A stretch of 64,000 nt of DNA, from the NCBI RefSeq assembly GCF_008868175.1, contig NZ_WBKT01000001.1, positions 59,703 to 123,702 on the forward strand, read 5' to 3'. Positions 1 through 7,464 of this stretch are shown here, one piece after another; position 1 is the stretch's first letter, and each line of letters begins with the position of its first letter. The notes under the pieces were generated by a model that ran no database searches, was not told the DNA's origin, and saw nothing but the letters and a program-made list of their open reading frames with translations. The translations under genes were made by a program, and so were the position numbers. The DNA comes from Micromonospora sp. AMSO31t (GTDB lineage Bacteria > Actinomycetota > Actinomycetes > Mycobacteriales > Micromonosporaceae).

Positions 1-136
1 CCGCGGCGGCCAGGCCCAGCGCCACCGGATGACCGTGCCCGGCGGCCGTGGTGGCTACCAGGTAGGGCTCGATCGGGACGAATGGCAGCACGGCCGAGAC
101 GATCCCGACGGCCGCGGCCGCCAGGATCGCGATCAT
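1..136 (-). CDS. Membrane protein, N-terminal 45 codons only (runs off the left edge)
   Basis: This is the start of a gene cut by the window edge. Its ATG (136) overlaps the stop codon of the phosphatidyltransferase gene in an ATGA, so it is the last visible gene of the operon that begins at 1245. The visible part is a hydrophobic helix (residues about 2-20) followed by FVPIEPYLVAT, which recalls the entry into SNARE-associated/DedA-like membrane domains. That assignment is an inference from very little sequence. A membrane location is reasonably supported; the function is not. Confidence 0.6.
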   Translation of the reverse strand, partial: MIAILAAAAVGIVSAVLPFVPIEPYLVATTAAGHGHPVALGLAAA

Positions 137-711
137 CGCGAGCCGCAGACCGGGGTGGGGATGATTGTCGTGGGAGGTGTCAGCCGGGTCGCGGCGACCA
201 GCGAGGCGACCTTGACGGCGGTGACGGCGAGCGCGAACGCCAGCGGCGGCCACGGTGACGGGCTGAGCACGACCAGGACGATGAGGGCGCCGGTGTTGAC
301 GGCCTTCGCCGGCGGCGACCAGTTCCACCACCAGATCCGGCGGTCGACCTGCGCGAAGTAGTTCGGGCTGAGCAGCGGCCAGCGCAGGAACGCCAGGCTC
401 AGCAGCCGGTCGACGACCATGAACTGGACGAGGAACACGCCCACCGGCAGCGCGGTGTCGGGTCGCAGGACGATCAACGCGGCGGCGCAGGTGGCGGTGC
501 AGGCACGGTCGGCGACGATGTCGAAGACGGCACCCACCCGGGTCTCCTGGCCGAGTGCGCGGGCGGCGGCGCCGTCGGCGATGTCGCCGACCCAGTAGGT
601 GGCGTACGCCGCGATCAGCAGGGCCGGGCTGCGCTGCGCCAGAGCCGTCACCGCCAGTCCGACCGCGACCACCGTGCGGACCGCGGTGATCGCGTTGGGC
701 GCATGTCTCAT
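133..711 (-). CDS. CDP-alcohol phosphatidyltransferase family membrane enzyme
   Basis: Predicted integral-membrane enzyme that transfers a phosphatidyl or related group from a CDP-alcohol to an acceptor alcohol, the chemistry used to make phosphatidylglycerophosphate or phosphatidylinositol phosphate. The family signature D-G-x2-A-R-x8-G-x3-D-x3-D is complete (D46, G47, A50, R51, G60, D64, D68), so the metal and substrate ligands are present. The rest is mostly hydrophobic helices and the 192 residues match the family's usual size. ATG 711 overlaps the previous gene by ATGA, and its own stop overlaps the next gene the same way, so translation is probably coupled along the operon. The acceptor cannot be predicted; being in an operon with a regulator suggests an accessory rather than housekeeping role. 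Confidence 0.85.
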   Translation of the reverse strand: MRHAPNAITAVRTVVAVGLAVTALAQRSPALLIAAYATYWVGDIADGAAARALGQETRVGAVFDIVADRACTATCAAALIVLRPDTALPVGVFLVQFMVVDRLLSLAFLRWPLLSPNYFAQVDRRIWWWNWSPPAKAVNTGALIVLVVLSPSPWPPLAFALAVTAVKVASLVAATRLTPPTTIIPTPVCGSR

Positions 712-893
712 TCGGCGTCCTTGAGGATGCGTTCCACCTCGCCGGTACGCCGGTTGAGCTCGGCAAGCTGATCGCGTACCTGGCTCATGGTGCGCTCGGT
801 GCGCTCGGTCAGCTCGGCGTGACGCCGCTGCTGCTCGGCCCGGGAACGGGTGCCGAGGAACCAGATGACCGCGACGATCAGCCCGCCGGCCAC
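708..893 (-). CDS. Small membrane-anchored coiled-coil protein
   Basis: A 61-residue protein: one transmembrane helix at residues 2-14 (GGLIVAVIWFLG) followed by a charged, heptad-like helix to the C-terminus, suggesting a membrane-anchored coiled coil. The only in-frame start is GTG 893, which has no convincing ribosome binding site. A good site (GAAGGAG) and ATGATG lie at 917-922, overlapping the upstream stop as ATGA, but in another frame that ends after 14 codons. The codons just before GTG 893 (VFLI) would complete the membrane helix, so either a small frameshift separates the true start from the gene or GTG initiation is coupled. It lies between the regulator and the phosphatidyltransferase. 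I do not recognise the family. Confidence 0.6.
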   Translation of the reverse strand: MAGGLIVAVIWFLGTRSRAEQQRRHAELTERTERTMSQVRDQLAELNRRTGEVERILKDAE

Positions 894-918
894 GATGAGG
901 AAAACGGAGGGATGTCCA

Positions 919-1245
919 TCATTGCTCCTTCGGATCGGTGGTCAGGGTGGTCGCCGCGGCGGCGATGACCTCGGGTGTGAGCAGCAGCGAGAACGGCGCG
1001 GCCCGGTAGAACTTCAGCGCCTTGCCGTCCGGCGACAGCTCGAGGTCGGCGGTCACCAGACCGGCCCGCTCCAGCTTCTTCAGGTGCACCTGGAGCAGGG
1101 CGCGGCTGATGCCGAGGTCGCGGGCGAGCTGCGACACGTACGCCCGGCCACCGGCCAGCGCGGCCACCACCCGCAGCCGGTGCGGGTTGGCGAGGGCGCC
1201 CAGCATCCCGAGGAGCGCATCACCCGTCAGCTCCTGCTTGCTCAT
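919..1245 (-). CDS. ArsR-type winged-helix transcriptional regulator
   Basis: A 108-residue winged-helix DNA-binding protein of ArsR type: ANPHRLRVVAAL opens the first helix, YVSQLARDLGISRALLQVHL is the helix-turn-helix with recognition helix, and LERAGLVTADLEL leads into the wing. No cysteine metal site of the ArsR/SmtB kind is visible. I chose ATG 1245 because a strong promoter (1253-1282) places transcription start at about this codon, which implies a leaderless message; upstream ATG 1263 lies inside the promoter. It is first in the operon with the small membrane protein and the phosphatidyltransferase and probably controls it. An inverted repeat TGACA-N7-TGTCA within the promoter spacer is a candidate operator. 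Signal sensed is unknown. Confidence 0.85.
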   Translation of the reverse strand: MSKQELTGDALLGMLGALANPHRLRVVAALAGGRAYVSQLARDLGISRALLQVHLKKLERAGLVTADLELSPDGKALKFYRAAPFSLLLTPEVIAAAATTLTTDPKEQ

Positions 1246-1252
1246 GCCAACT

Positions 1253-1282
1253 ATTATTTGCATGTGACAGCACAAGTGTCAA
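1253..1282 (-). promoter_or_regulatory. Promoter of the ArsR-type operon, leaderless, with inverted repeat
   Basis: Read on the minus strand: -35 TTGACA (1282-1277), 18-base spacer, -10 AATAAT (1258-1253), then ATG at 1245, seven bases on. This fits a leaderless transcript starting at the regulator's first codon. An inverted repeat TGACA-N7-TGTCA spans the -35 and spacer and would suit autorepression. Elements are seen directly; activity is inferred. Confidence 0.65.
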
Positions 1283-1354
1283 CCGAACGGTGGGAGAGGT
1301 GGGCGGAGATCACAGCCGACGCCCGCTTCTGTCGGCGGCCGTAGTCTCAGCGTC

Positions 1355-2230
1355 ATGACGAAGCCACAGACGCATACCCTCGCCCTGCCGGACGTCGACC
1401 TGGTCTACGACGTTCGCGGCCCGCTCCCACCAGCCGGTGGGCGTCCCGCCCTGGTCATGATCGGCCAGCCGATGACTGCGGAAGGCTTCGACGCGCTCGC
1501 CGCCCACTTCACGGACCGCACGGTCGTCACCTACGACCCGCGCGGCCTGGGCCGCAGCGTCCGCAAGGACGGCCGGTCCGATCACACGCCGCAGCATCAG
1601 GCCGCCGACCTGCACCTTCTGGTCGAGGCGCTCGGCGCCGGTCCGGTCGACATGTTCGCCAGCAGCGGTGGTGCGGTGACCGCGCTCGAACTGGTCGCGA
1701 CCCACCCCGGCGATGTCGTCACGCTGGTGGCGCATGAGCCGCCGATCAACGCCGTGCTGCCCGACGCCGCGGCCGCCGAACGCGCGCGGGCCGCCTTCCA
1801 CGAGGCGTACCAGGCGAAGGGCACCGGTGCGGGCATGGCCGCGTTCATCGCGATGACGTCCTGGCAGGGCGAGTTCACCGACGCCTACTTTGCGCAGCCC
1901 GAGCCCGACCCGGCGATGTTCGGCCTGCCGACCGACGACGACGGCACCCGCGACGATCCGCTGCTGTCGAAGAACTCGTGGGCGATCACCGACTACCGCC
2001 CCGACGCGGAAGCGCTCACCGCGGCACCGACCCGGATCGTGATCGCGGTCGGCGAGGAGTCGGCGGGAACGTACACCGCCCGTACGGCCGTCGGCACCGC
2101 CGCCCTGCTCGGCCAGGAAGCCACGGTGTTCCCGAGCCATCACGGCGGATTCCTCGGTGGTCAGTTCGGTTATGCCGGCAAGCCCGAAGAGTTCGCCGCG
2201 AGGCTCCGAGAGGTTCTCGCCGCCGGTTGA
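1355..2230 (+). CDS. Alpha/beta hydrolase
   Basis: A 291-residue single-domain alpha/beta hydrolase without signal peptide, so probably cytoplasmic. The nucleophile elbow is FASSGGAV with Ser104 as likely catalytic serine (A-S-S-G-G instead of the common G-x-S-x-G). A DPRGLGRS segment after strand 4 and an HHGGF motif near residue 263, supplying the catalytic histidine, complete the fold's hallmarks. The gene is transcribed away from the ArsR operon; about 110 bases separate the two starts. Substrate cannot be told: esterases, lipases, haloperoxidases and C-C hydrolases share these features. It stands alone; the next gene, 131 bases later, has its own promoter. Confidence 0.85.
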   Translation: MTKPQTHTLALPDVDLVYDVRGPLPPAGGRPALVMIGQPMTAEGFDALAAHFTDRTVVTYDPRGLGRSVRKDGRSDHTPQHQAADLHLLVEALGAGPVDMFASSGGAVTALELVATHPGDVVTLVAHEPPINAVLPDAAAAERARAAFHEAYQAKGTGAGMAAFIAMTSWQGEFTDAYFAQPEPDPAMFGLPTDDDGTRDDPLLSKNSWAITDYRPDAEALTAAPTRIVIAVGEESAGTYTARTAVGTAALLGQEATVFPSHHGGFLGGQFGYAGKPEEFAARLREVLAAG

Positions 2231-2285
2231 CCAACTCGGGTTGCGCAGCCCGGCTGCCGTGCGGCGGGAGATTTCTCCGGGGCCG

Positions 2286-2312
2286 TGTCGATCCGCGCGC
2301 CGCTCGTTCGAC
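2286..2312 (+). promoter_or_regulatory. Candidate ECF42-type promoter
   Basis: TGTCGA (2286-2291), 17-base spacer, CGAC (2309-2312), 49 bases before the DGPF/YCII gene. As I recall it, ECF42 sigma factors recognise TGTCGA at -35 and CGA(T/C) at -10. Here the pair lies just upstream of an ECF42-type sigma gene and its partner, so positive autoregulation is the simplest reading. Confidence 0.6.
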
Positions 2313-2361
2313 GTTAGGGTGCGAGGGCCGAGAGGCGGCCCCGGCGGACGAGGAGAGCGCC

Positions 2362-2733
2362 ATGCCGAAGTACCTGCTGATCATGCGGGGCACCGACGAG
2401 TCGAACGCGGCCATGATGGCCGACATCGACGAGATGATGGCCACGACCCGCCAGTTCATCGAGGAGATGGTCAAGGCCGGCGTCCTCCTCGCGGCGGAAG
2501 GGCTGGACGATCCGGCCCAGGGCGTGATGGTCGACTTCAGCGGCGAGGCCCCGGTTGTCACGGACGGGCCGTACGGGGAGACCAAGGAACTGTTCGGGGG
2601 CTTCTTCCTGCTCGACGTGGCCTCGAAACAGGAGGCGGTCGAGTGGGCCAAGCGGGTGCCGGCGGCCCGCGGTGCCAAGGTCGAGGTCCGGCGGGTGCCC
2701 GGGAGCGACGAGGTCCCGCAGGTCGAGGCGTGA
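2362..2733 (+). CDS. DGPF/YCII-domain protein
   Basis: A 123-residue YCII-like protein beginning MPKYLLIMRG, with the DGPF-type signature as DGPYGETKE (residues 68-76) followed by GGFFLLDV and a C-terminal alpha/beta repeat. These small ferredoxin-fold proteins are the standard genomic partners of ECF42 sigma factors; their biochemical activity is not established. ATG 2362 is chosen because it begins the conserved fold and is preceded by GAGGAG. The sigma gene starts 43 bases after the stop, and an ECF42-like promoter lies upstream, so the two probably form one unit. It may act as enzyme or sensor in that pathway; the sequence does not decide. Confidence 0.9.
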   Translation: MPKYLLIMRGTDESNAAMMADIDEMMATTRQFIEEMVKAGVLLAAEGLDDPAQGVMVDFSGEAPVVTDGPYGETKELFGGFFLLDVASKQEAVEWAKRVPAARGAKVEVRRVPGSDEVPQVEA

Positions 2734-2776
2734 CCGTCCAGGACTGGGCCGGGCGCGAGAGCAACGGCCGGATCTG

Positions 2777-3991
2777 ATGGGTACGGCCGACGTCGAGGCC
2801 GTCTGGCGGATCGAGTCGGCGCGGATCGTCGCCGCGCTGACCCGGTTCACCGGCGATTTCGGGCTGGCCGAGGACGCGGCCCAGGAGGCGGTGGCAGAGG
2901 CGCTGGTGTCGTGGCCGCTCGCCGCTCCGGCCAATCCGGCCGGTTGGCTGATGGCCACGGCCCGGCGGCGGGCCGTCGACGTGATCCGCCGCCGCACCGC
3001 CCTCCAGGACCGGTACGCCCTGCTGGCGGTCGACCCGGCGGTCGACGAGGAAATCGACCTCGACAAGATCGACGACGACATCCTGGCGCTGATGTTCGTC
3101 AGCTGCCATCCGGTGCTGTCGCCCGAATCCCGGGTGGCCCTGACCCTGCGCGTGGTCGGCGGCCTGTCCAGCGAGGAGATCGCCCGCGCGTTCCTCGTGT
3201 CCGTGCCGACCGTGCAGGCCCGCATCACCCGGGGCAAGAAGACGATCGCGGCGGCCGGGGTGCCGTTCGAACTGCCGACGGCGGGCGAGCGCCGGGAACG
3301 GCTCGGCGGCGTGCTCAGCGTCCTCTACGTCATCTTCACCGAGGGGTCGACGGCCACGTCGGGCGACCGGCTGCTGTGCCCCGACGTCGCGTACGAGGCG
3401 ATCCGGCTGGCCCGCACGCTGGCCGCGCTGCAGCCGGACGAGCCGGAGGTGCACGGGCTGCTGGCGTTGTGCGAGCTGACGGCCGCGCGCTTCCCGGCCC
3501 GGACCGGCCCGGACGGTTCGCCGGTCCTGCTCGAGGACCAGGACCGGCGGCGGTGGGACCTCTCGGCCATCCGCCGTGGGCTGGCCGCGCTGGCCAAGGC
3601 ATCGAGTCGCGGCCTCGGCCCCTACGGCCTGCAGGCCGCGATCGCCGCCGCCCACGCGTCCGCGCCCTCCGTCGAGGCGACCGACTGGGACCGGATCGTG
3701 GTGCTCTACGAGGCGCTCGGCCGGGTCGCGCCCTCGCCGGTGGTCGAGCTCAACCGGGCCGTCGCCGTGGCCATGGCCTCGGGTCCGGCCCAAGCCCTGG
3801 CCATCGTGGACGAACTGGTCGCCTCCGACCGGCTCCCCGGTTCGCATCTGGTGCCCACCGTACGCGGCGAGCTGCTGGCCCGGCTCGGACGGCGACCGGA
3901 GGCGCGCGCCGAGCTGGAGCTGGCGGCCCGGCTGTGCGCCAACCAGCGCGAACGCTCGGTGCTGCTGCGCAAGGCGGCCGCGCTGGGCTGA
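2777..3991 (+). CDS. ECF42-type RNA polymerase sigma factor with C-terminal TPR-like extension
   Basis: A 404-residue sigma-70 family factor of the ECF42 kind. Residues about 10-75 form sigma region 2 (FGLAEDAAQEAVAEAL, then the AGWLMATARRRAVDVIRRR recognition segment) and about 115-165 form region 4 (LSSEEIARAFLVSVPTVQAR). The remaining 230 residues are a helical, TPR-like extension unique to this group (for example VVELNRAVAVAMASGPAQAL). ECF42 factors lack a classical anti-sigma factor, and none is present here. ATG 2777 fits the start of region 2; ribosome binding is weak. The adjacent DGPF gene and TGTCGA-N17-CGAC promoter support the assignment. The triggering signal is unknown. Confidence 0.92.
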   Translation: MGTADVEAVWRIESARIVAALTRFTGDFGLAEDAAQEAVAEALVSWPLAAPANPAGWLMATARRRAVDVIRRRTALQDRYALLAVDPAVDEEIDLDKIDDDILALMFVSCHPVLSPESRVALTLRVVGGLSSEEIARAFLVSVPTVQARITRGKKTIAAAGVPFELPTAGERRERLGGVLSVLYVIFTEGSTATSGDRLLCPDVAYEAIRLARTLAALQPDEPEVHGLLALCELTAARFPARTGPDGSPVLLEDQDRRRWDLSAIRRGLAALAKASSRGLGPYGLQAAIAAAHASAPSVEATDWDRIVVLYEALGRVAPSPVVELNRAVAVAMASGPAQALAIVDELVASDRLPGSHLVPTVRGELLARLGRRPEARAELELAARLCANQRERSVLLRKAAALG

Positions 3992-4041
3992 CCTCTCCGG
4001 CCCGGCCAGCGGGGCTTCGAGCGGGGCCACGTGCTGGCGCT

Positions 4042-4988
4042 CTACGTGTGCAGGGCCGGGGGACCGGGTGGTGGGACGGGCAGCCGGCACCGTGAAGGGG
4101 CATCCGCTCCGGCGCTCCCCGCCCCCGGCCTGCGAGCTGTGGGCTGCGTTCGTGCGAGCCGTCGGCGCAGGGCGCGCGCCGGGCTCGCGGCCCGGCGAAG
4201 CCGCCCTCCGGAATAGCGGACCCCGCCGCGGCACACCGCCTGACCGACGGCAAGCCAACTGCACACGCCGCGTTCGAGCAGCCACAGCGGCGCCACCCAG
4301 GCCGTGGTGGGGGAGAAGACCCTTGTGCCGCCGGCACGACGCCGACCTGTCTCGGCCAGGGCGACGACTGCGGCCGCGGTCGCGGCCAGCAGCCCGGTCC
4401 GTCGCGCCGTGACGGCCGCCGCCACCCCCGGCAGAACGAGCAACGCCGCCACCAGGCGAAGCGGCTGTGCGAGCTCGTCGTAGGCCTGCCGGACCCGCTG
4501 GGAGCAGAAATGCCGGGTCGTCGGGGGCAGGCGCCGGACGTACAGGCCCGCGGCGGTGGCCACGGTGCCCCCGTACGCCTGCACGGTCCGGATCAGCTCG
4601 AGGTTCTCGAAGAGCACGTCCGGGTCGTAGCCGCCCATGGCGAGGAAGACACTGCGCCGCACGGCCAGGGTCCCGGGAAAGTCCGCGCCCACGGCGCGGT
4701 TGAGCAGGATGCGCCCCGTGTCCCAGTGGGCGTGCCAGGGCAGCGGGTCGAAATAGTTCTGCGGCCGCACCAGGTCCGCGTGCCGAAGCAGGAGCTGGAC
4801 GGCGTGCAGCCCGTGCCCGTCGTAGCGGACATCGTCGTCGGCGATCACCACATCCTCGTGGCTGGCCGCGGGCACGCCCGTCAGCACGCCGAGCACCTTG
4901 CCGTTGCGCCCCCGCAGGCCCGCCGGCGGATCGGCAGCACGTAGGTGATCGGCAGTGCCTCGGGTGACCCGCCGCCTGCGACGGTCAT
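4042..4988 (-). pseudogene. Family 2 glycosyltransferase, internal deletion plus frameshift
   Basis: Remnant of a GT-A fold glycosyltransferase. The start (ATG 4988, overlapping the methyltransferase stop as ATGA) encodes the typical first strand LPITYVLPIR, but the frame then breaks. A second frame picks up at RGRNGKVLGVLTGV and continues through the metal-binding VIADDDVRYD, the LAVRRSVFLAMGGYDPD acceptor region and C-terminal membrane-associated helices. The segment that normally lies between them (roughly 45-50 codons) is missing, so the junction near 4905-4935 looks like an out-of-frame deletion. Product is probably inactive because the nucleotide-sugar site is incomplete. It was likely co-transcribed with the methyltransferase. 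An assembly error would give the same picture. Confidence 0.7.
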
Positions 4989-5722
4989 CGCTGCTCCGGC
5001 CGTCGGTAGGCCGTGACGTGGTCACGGCTGGTGTCGCCGAACGGGCGGCGGGACCAGTCCGCCCACCGGTGTTCCCGGCGCATGCCGGCCAGTTCGGCCA
5101 TCAGGTCCAGCTCCGCCGGCCAGGCGTAGCGGTGATTGGCGGGCAGAAGCTGGACACCGGCGGCGGTCAGCCGCACCTTGGTGGTGGTCATCCGCTGCTC
5201 GGCCGGGTGCAGCATCGCGGCCTCCACCAGGACGTCGTCCTCGGTGACCCGCACCGGACGCAGCGCGCGGCCGTGGCGGAACGCCGCCGGGTCGGGCACC
5301 CAGGCCTCGATCACGAACCGGCCGCCGGGGCGCAGGTGCGCCGCGGCGTTGCGGAAGCAGGCAACCTGCGCGGCCTGGTCAGGTAGGGCGAACACGGTGT
5401 TGAAGGCGAGCAGGACGAGCGCGAACTCGCCCGGGACCCGAGTGTCGGCGAAGTCGCCGACGGCGACCTCCAGGTGCTGCCCGCCGGGCTTGGCGCGCAG
5501 GCCCGCCACCATGTCCGGGGAGCCCTCGACGCCGGCCACGGTCAGGCCGCGTTCGGCCAACGGCAACGCCAGGCGGCCGGTGCCGATACCGAACTCGCAG
5601 ACCGGTCCGCCGTCGGCCAGCTCCGCCAGGGTGTCGACCGCCGCGTCCGGGGTCAGGTAGGCGTAGGTGTCGTCATAGACGTCCGCCACGTGCCGCCCGT
5701 AGGCACCCGCGTCGAATGGCAC
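4985..5722 (-). CDS. Class I SAM-dependent methyltransferase
   Basis: A 245-residue Rossmann-fold methyltransferase. Motif I is VCEFGIGTGRLALPLA, binding S-adenosylmethionine; VAGVEGSPDMV supplies the acidic residue of motif II; FALVLLAFNTVFALPDQ is motif IV and LRPGGRFVIEAWVPDP motif VI. I use GTG 5722, preceded by GGGAGG at ideal spacing, which starts directly at the conserved FDAGAYGRHVADVYDD; the longer open frame upstream is low-complexity. The stop overlaps the broken glycosyltransferase start as ATGA, suggesting the pair once modified the same metabolite. It is divergent from the diiron oxygenase-like gene across about 110 bases. Acceptor unknown. Confidence 0.88.
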   Translation of the reverse strand: MPFDAGAYGRHVADVYDDTYAYLTPDAAVDTLAELADGGPVCEFGIGTGRLALPLAERGLTVAGVEGSPDMVAGLRAKPGGQHLEVAVGDFADTRVPGEFALVLLAFNTVFALPDQAAQVACFRNAAAHLRPGGRFVIEAWVPDPAAFRHGRALRPVRVTEDDVLVEAAMLHPAEQRMTTTKVRLTAAGVQLLPANHRYAWPAELDLMAELAGMRREHRWADWSRRPFGDTSRDHVTAYRRPEQR

Positions 5723-5832
5723 TCTGCCTCCCGTACCAGGTTGGGCCCTGGCAGTGCCCGTTCTGTCACCCCCCAAACGGAGGTTTGTGCCGCTGACGCC
5801 GGGGAATGCCGCCGGCCGCGAGAGGAGACCAG

Positions 5833-6915
5833 GTGTCCGACTCCTATGGTCATGCACCCCTGCCTGAGCCGCGTGGCCCGGTGTCGGCGATCGTTCGGGA
5901 CGCTCTCCGGCGGGCTCCCCACAACCTGCCCGTGGGGCTGCCGGCGGCCTTTGCCGGCGCCGACCCGCTGACCGACGAGGACCTCCAGCTCACCCTCTTT
6001 CTCTGCTACGAGCTGCATTACCGCGGCTGGCGGGGCGTCGACGACGGCTGGGAGTGGCAGCCGTCCCTGCTCGCCGTCCGCGCGGCGGCGGAGCGCCGGT
6101 TCGAGGCGGCGCTGCGAACGCTGACGGGACCACCTCCTCCGGTCCCACCCGAACAACTGCCGGCGGCGTTGCACCGGTTCACGACCACGGGCGGAGGTCC
6201 GTCGGTCGGCGGGTTCCTCAAGCGTCGGGGCACGTTGGCGCAGTTCCGGGAGTTCGCCGTGCACCGGTCGATCTACCACCTGCGGGAGGCCGATCCGCAC
6301 AGCTGGGGCCTGCCCCGGCTCGGCGGTCCACCGAAGGCCGCCCTGGTCGAGATACAGATGGACGAGTACGGCAACGGCCGCCTGCACCGCATGCACGCCG
6401 AGTTGTTCCGCACCACGATGAGTCGGCTCGGGCTGGACACCCGCTACGGCGCCCACCTGAACGCCGCCCCGGCCATCACGCTGGCGACGAACAACGCGAT
6501 GTCGCTGTTCGGCCTGCACCGACGGCTGCGCGGAGCGCTGCTGGGGCACCTCGCCGCCTTCGAGATGACCTCCTCGCTACCGAACCGGCGCTACGGTGAC
6601 GCGCTGCGTCGCCTCGGCGGTGACGAGGCGGCGACCCGCTTCTTCGACGAACACGTCGAGGCGGACGCCGTCCACGAACAGATCGCCGTGCACGACCTCT
6701 GCGTCGGTCTGGCCCGCCAGGATCCCGCCCTGACCGCCGACGTGCTCCTCGGCGCGGCGACCGTCCTCGCGCTCGACGACCTGTTCGCCAGTCACCTCGT
6801 GGACGCCTGGACCACCGGCCGCAGCTCGCTACGAAGCCCGGAACGCGAGCCGGTGACGCCTCCCGCCGCCCTGCCCGCTGCGCCGCTGGCGCCGGTGGTC
6901 GCCGGGCCGGTGTGA
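5833..6915 (+). CDS. Heme-oxygenase-like diiron enzyme (iron-containing redox enzyme family)
   Basis: A 360-residue all-helical protein of the heme-oxygenase-like diiron oxidase superfamily, whose characterised members (such as UndA, BesC, SznF) use a diiron centre and oxygen for desaturation, decarboxylation or N-oxygenation. The family motif is present as EIQMDEYGNGRLHRMHAELF, giving Glu, Asp/Glu and His ligands, with a second set in FDEHVEADAVHEQ and ALDDLFASHLVDAW near the C-terminus. GTG 5833 follows GAGAGGAG and precedes a short variable N-terminus. The CDGSH gene begins 53 bases after the stop, and this pairing suggests the iron-sulfur protein supplies electrons. Substrate unknown; no biosynthetic cluster surrounds it except the divergent methyltransferase and glycosyltransferase. 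Confidence 0.88.
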   Translation: MSDSYGHAPLPEPRGPVSAIVRDALRRAPHNLPVGLPAAFAGADPLTDEDLQLTLFLCYELHYRGWRGVDDGWEWQPSLLAVRAAAERRFEAALRTLTGPPPPVPPEQLPAALHRFTTTGGGPSVGGFLKRRGTLAQFREFAVHRSIYHLREADPHSWGLPRLGGPPKAALVEIQMDEYGNGRLHRMHAELFRTTMSRLGLDTRYGAHLNAAPAITLATNNAMSLFGLHRRLRGALLGHLAAFEMTSSLPNRRYGDALRRLGGDEAATRFFDEHVEADAVHEQIAVHDLCVGLARQDPALTADVLLGAATVLALDDLFASHLVDAWTTGRSSLRSPEREPVTPPAALPAAPLAPVVAGPV

Positions 6916-6968
6916 GCGGCCAGCCTCCCTCACCACCACCACGTCGCCAGCGCAGCGAGGAGTTCGCC

Positions 6969-7223
6969 ATGACCCCGTCCGGCCAGCCGAACCCCGCAGC
7001 CGCCACCATCACCCCGTACCCGGACGGCCCCCTCGTCGTGCGCGGTGACTTCGCCGTGACCACGCCCGACGGCCGCAACATCGACGTGCGCCGGCGCACC
7101 ATCGCCCTGTGTCGCTGCGGCAAGTCGGCGATCAGCCCGTTCTGCGACGGCACGCACAAGGCGCTCGGTTTCCGGATCGACAGCGACCCCGCGCAGGCCG
7201 GCTCCGCCGGTCCGGCCGACTGA
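6969..7223 (+). CDS. CDGSH iron-sulfur domain protein
   Basis: An 84-residue protein with one CDGSH domain, the mitoNEET-type fold that holds a [2Fe-2S] cluster by three cysteines and one histidine. The motif reads CRCGKSAISPFCDGTHK, so all four ligands (C-x-C ... C-D-G-T-H) are present, preceded by the typical PDGPLVVRGDF strand. ATG 6969 has GAGGAG at good spacing; a GTG at 6912 overlapping the previous stop would add an unlikely proline-rich tail. It sits directly downstream of the heme-oxygenase-like diiron enzyme and is best read as its electron donor or cluster partner (inference). No transmembrane anchor, so cytoplasmic. Confidence 0.93.
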   Translation: MTPSGQPNPAAATITPYPDGPLVVRGDFAVTTPDGRNIDVRRRTIALCRCGKSAISPFCDGTHKALGFRIDSDPAQAGSAGPAD

Positions 7224-7464
7224 CTGTCCCCGGGCAAATCTCGACGGGTCCGGCGAACCCGGCGCAACGGCGGATCGAGCACGGGCGCCGCCACCGAACC
7301 GGGCAGGTCCGCCCGCCCATCCGTTACGCTCTCCGGAACGACCGGCGTCCCGACCGGCACGCCTGCTGCTCCGCGACAGGCAGGACCGGCGGTCCGGGAC
7401 AGCCGCGCGGCGGAGCCCCGGGCTGGCACGCCGGTCACCACGCAGGGCAGAGAGGGATGACACC

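Noticed and set aside
29..361. Plus-strand frame at the left edge
   Set aside because: Antisense to the phosphatidyltransferase and membrane protein genes, which have intact family features.
7224..7464. Additional small gene between the CDGSH and PAS-GAF genes
   Set aside because: Short frames exist but none has a ribosome binding site or recognisable composition; probably the promoter region of the sensor gene.
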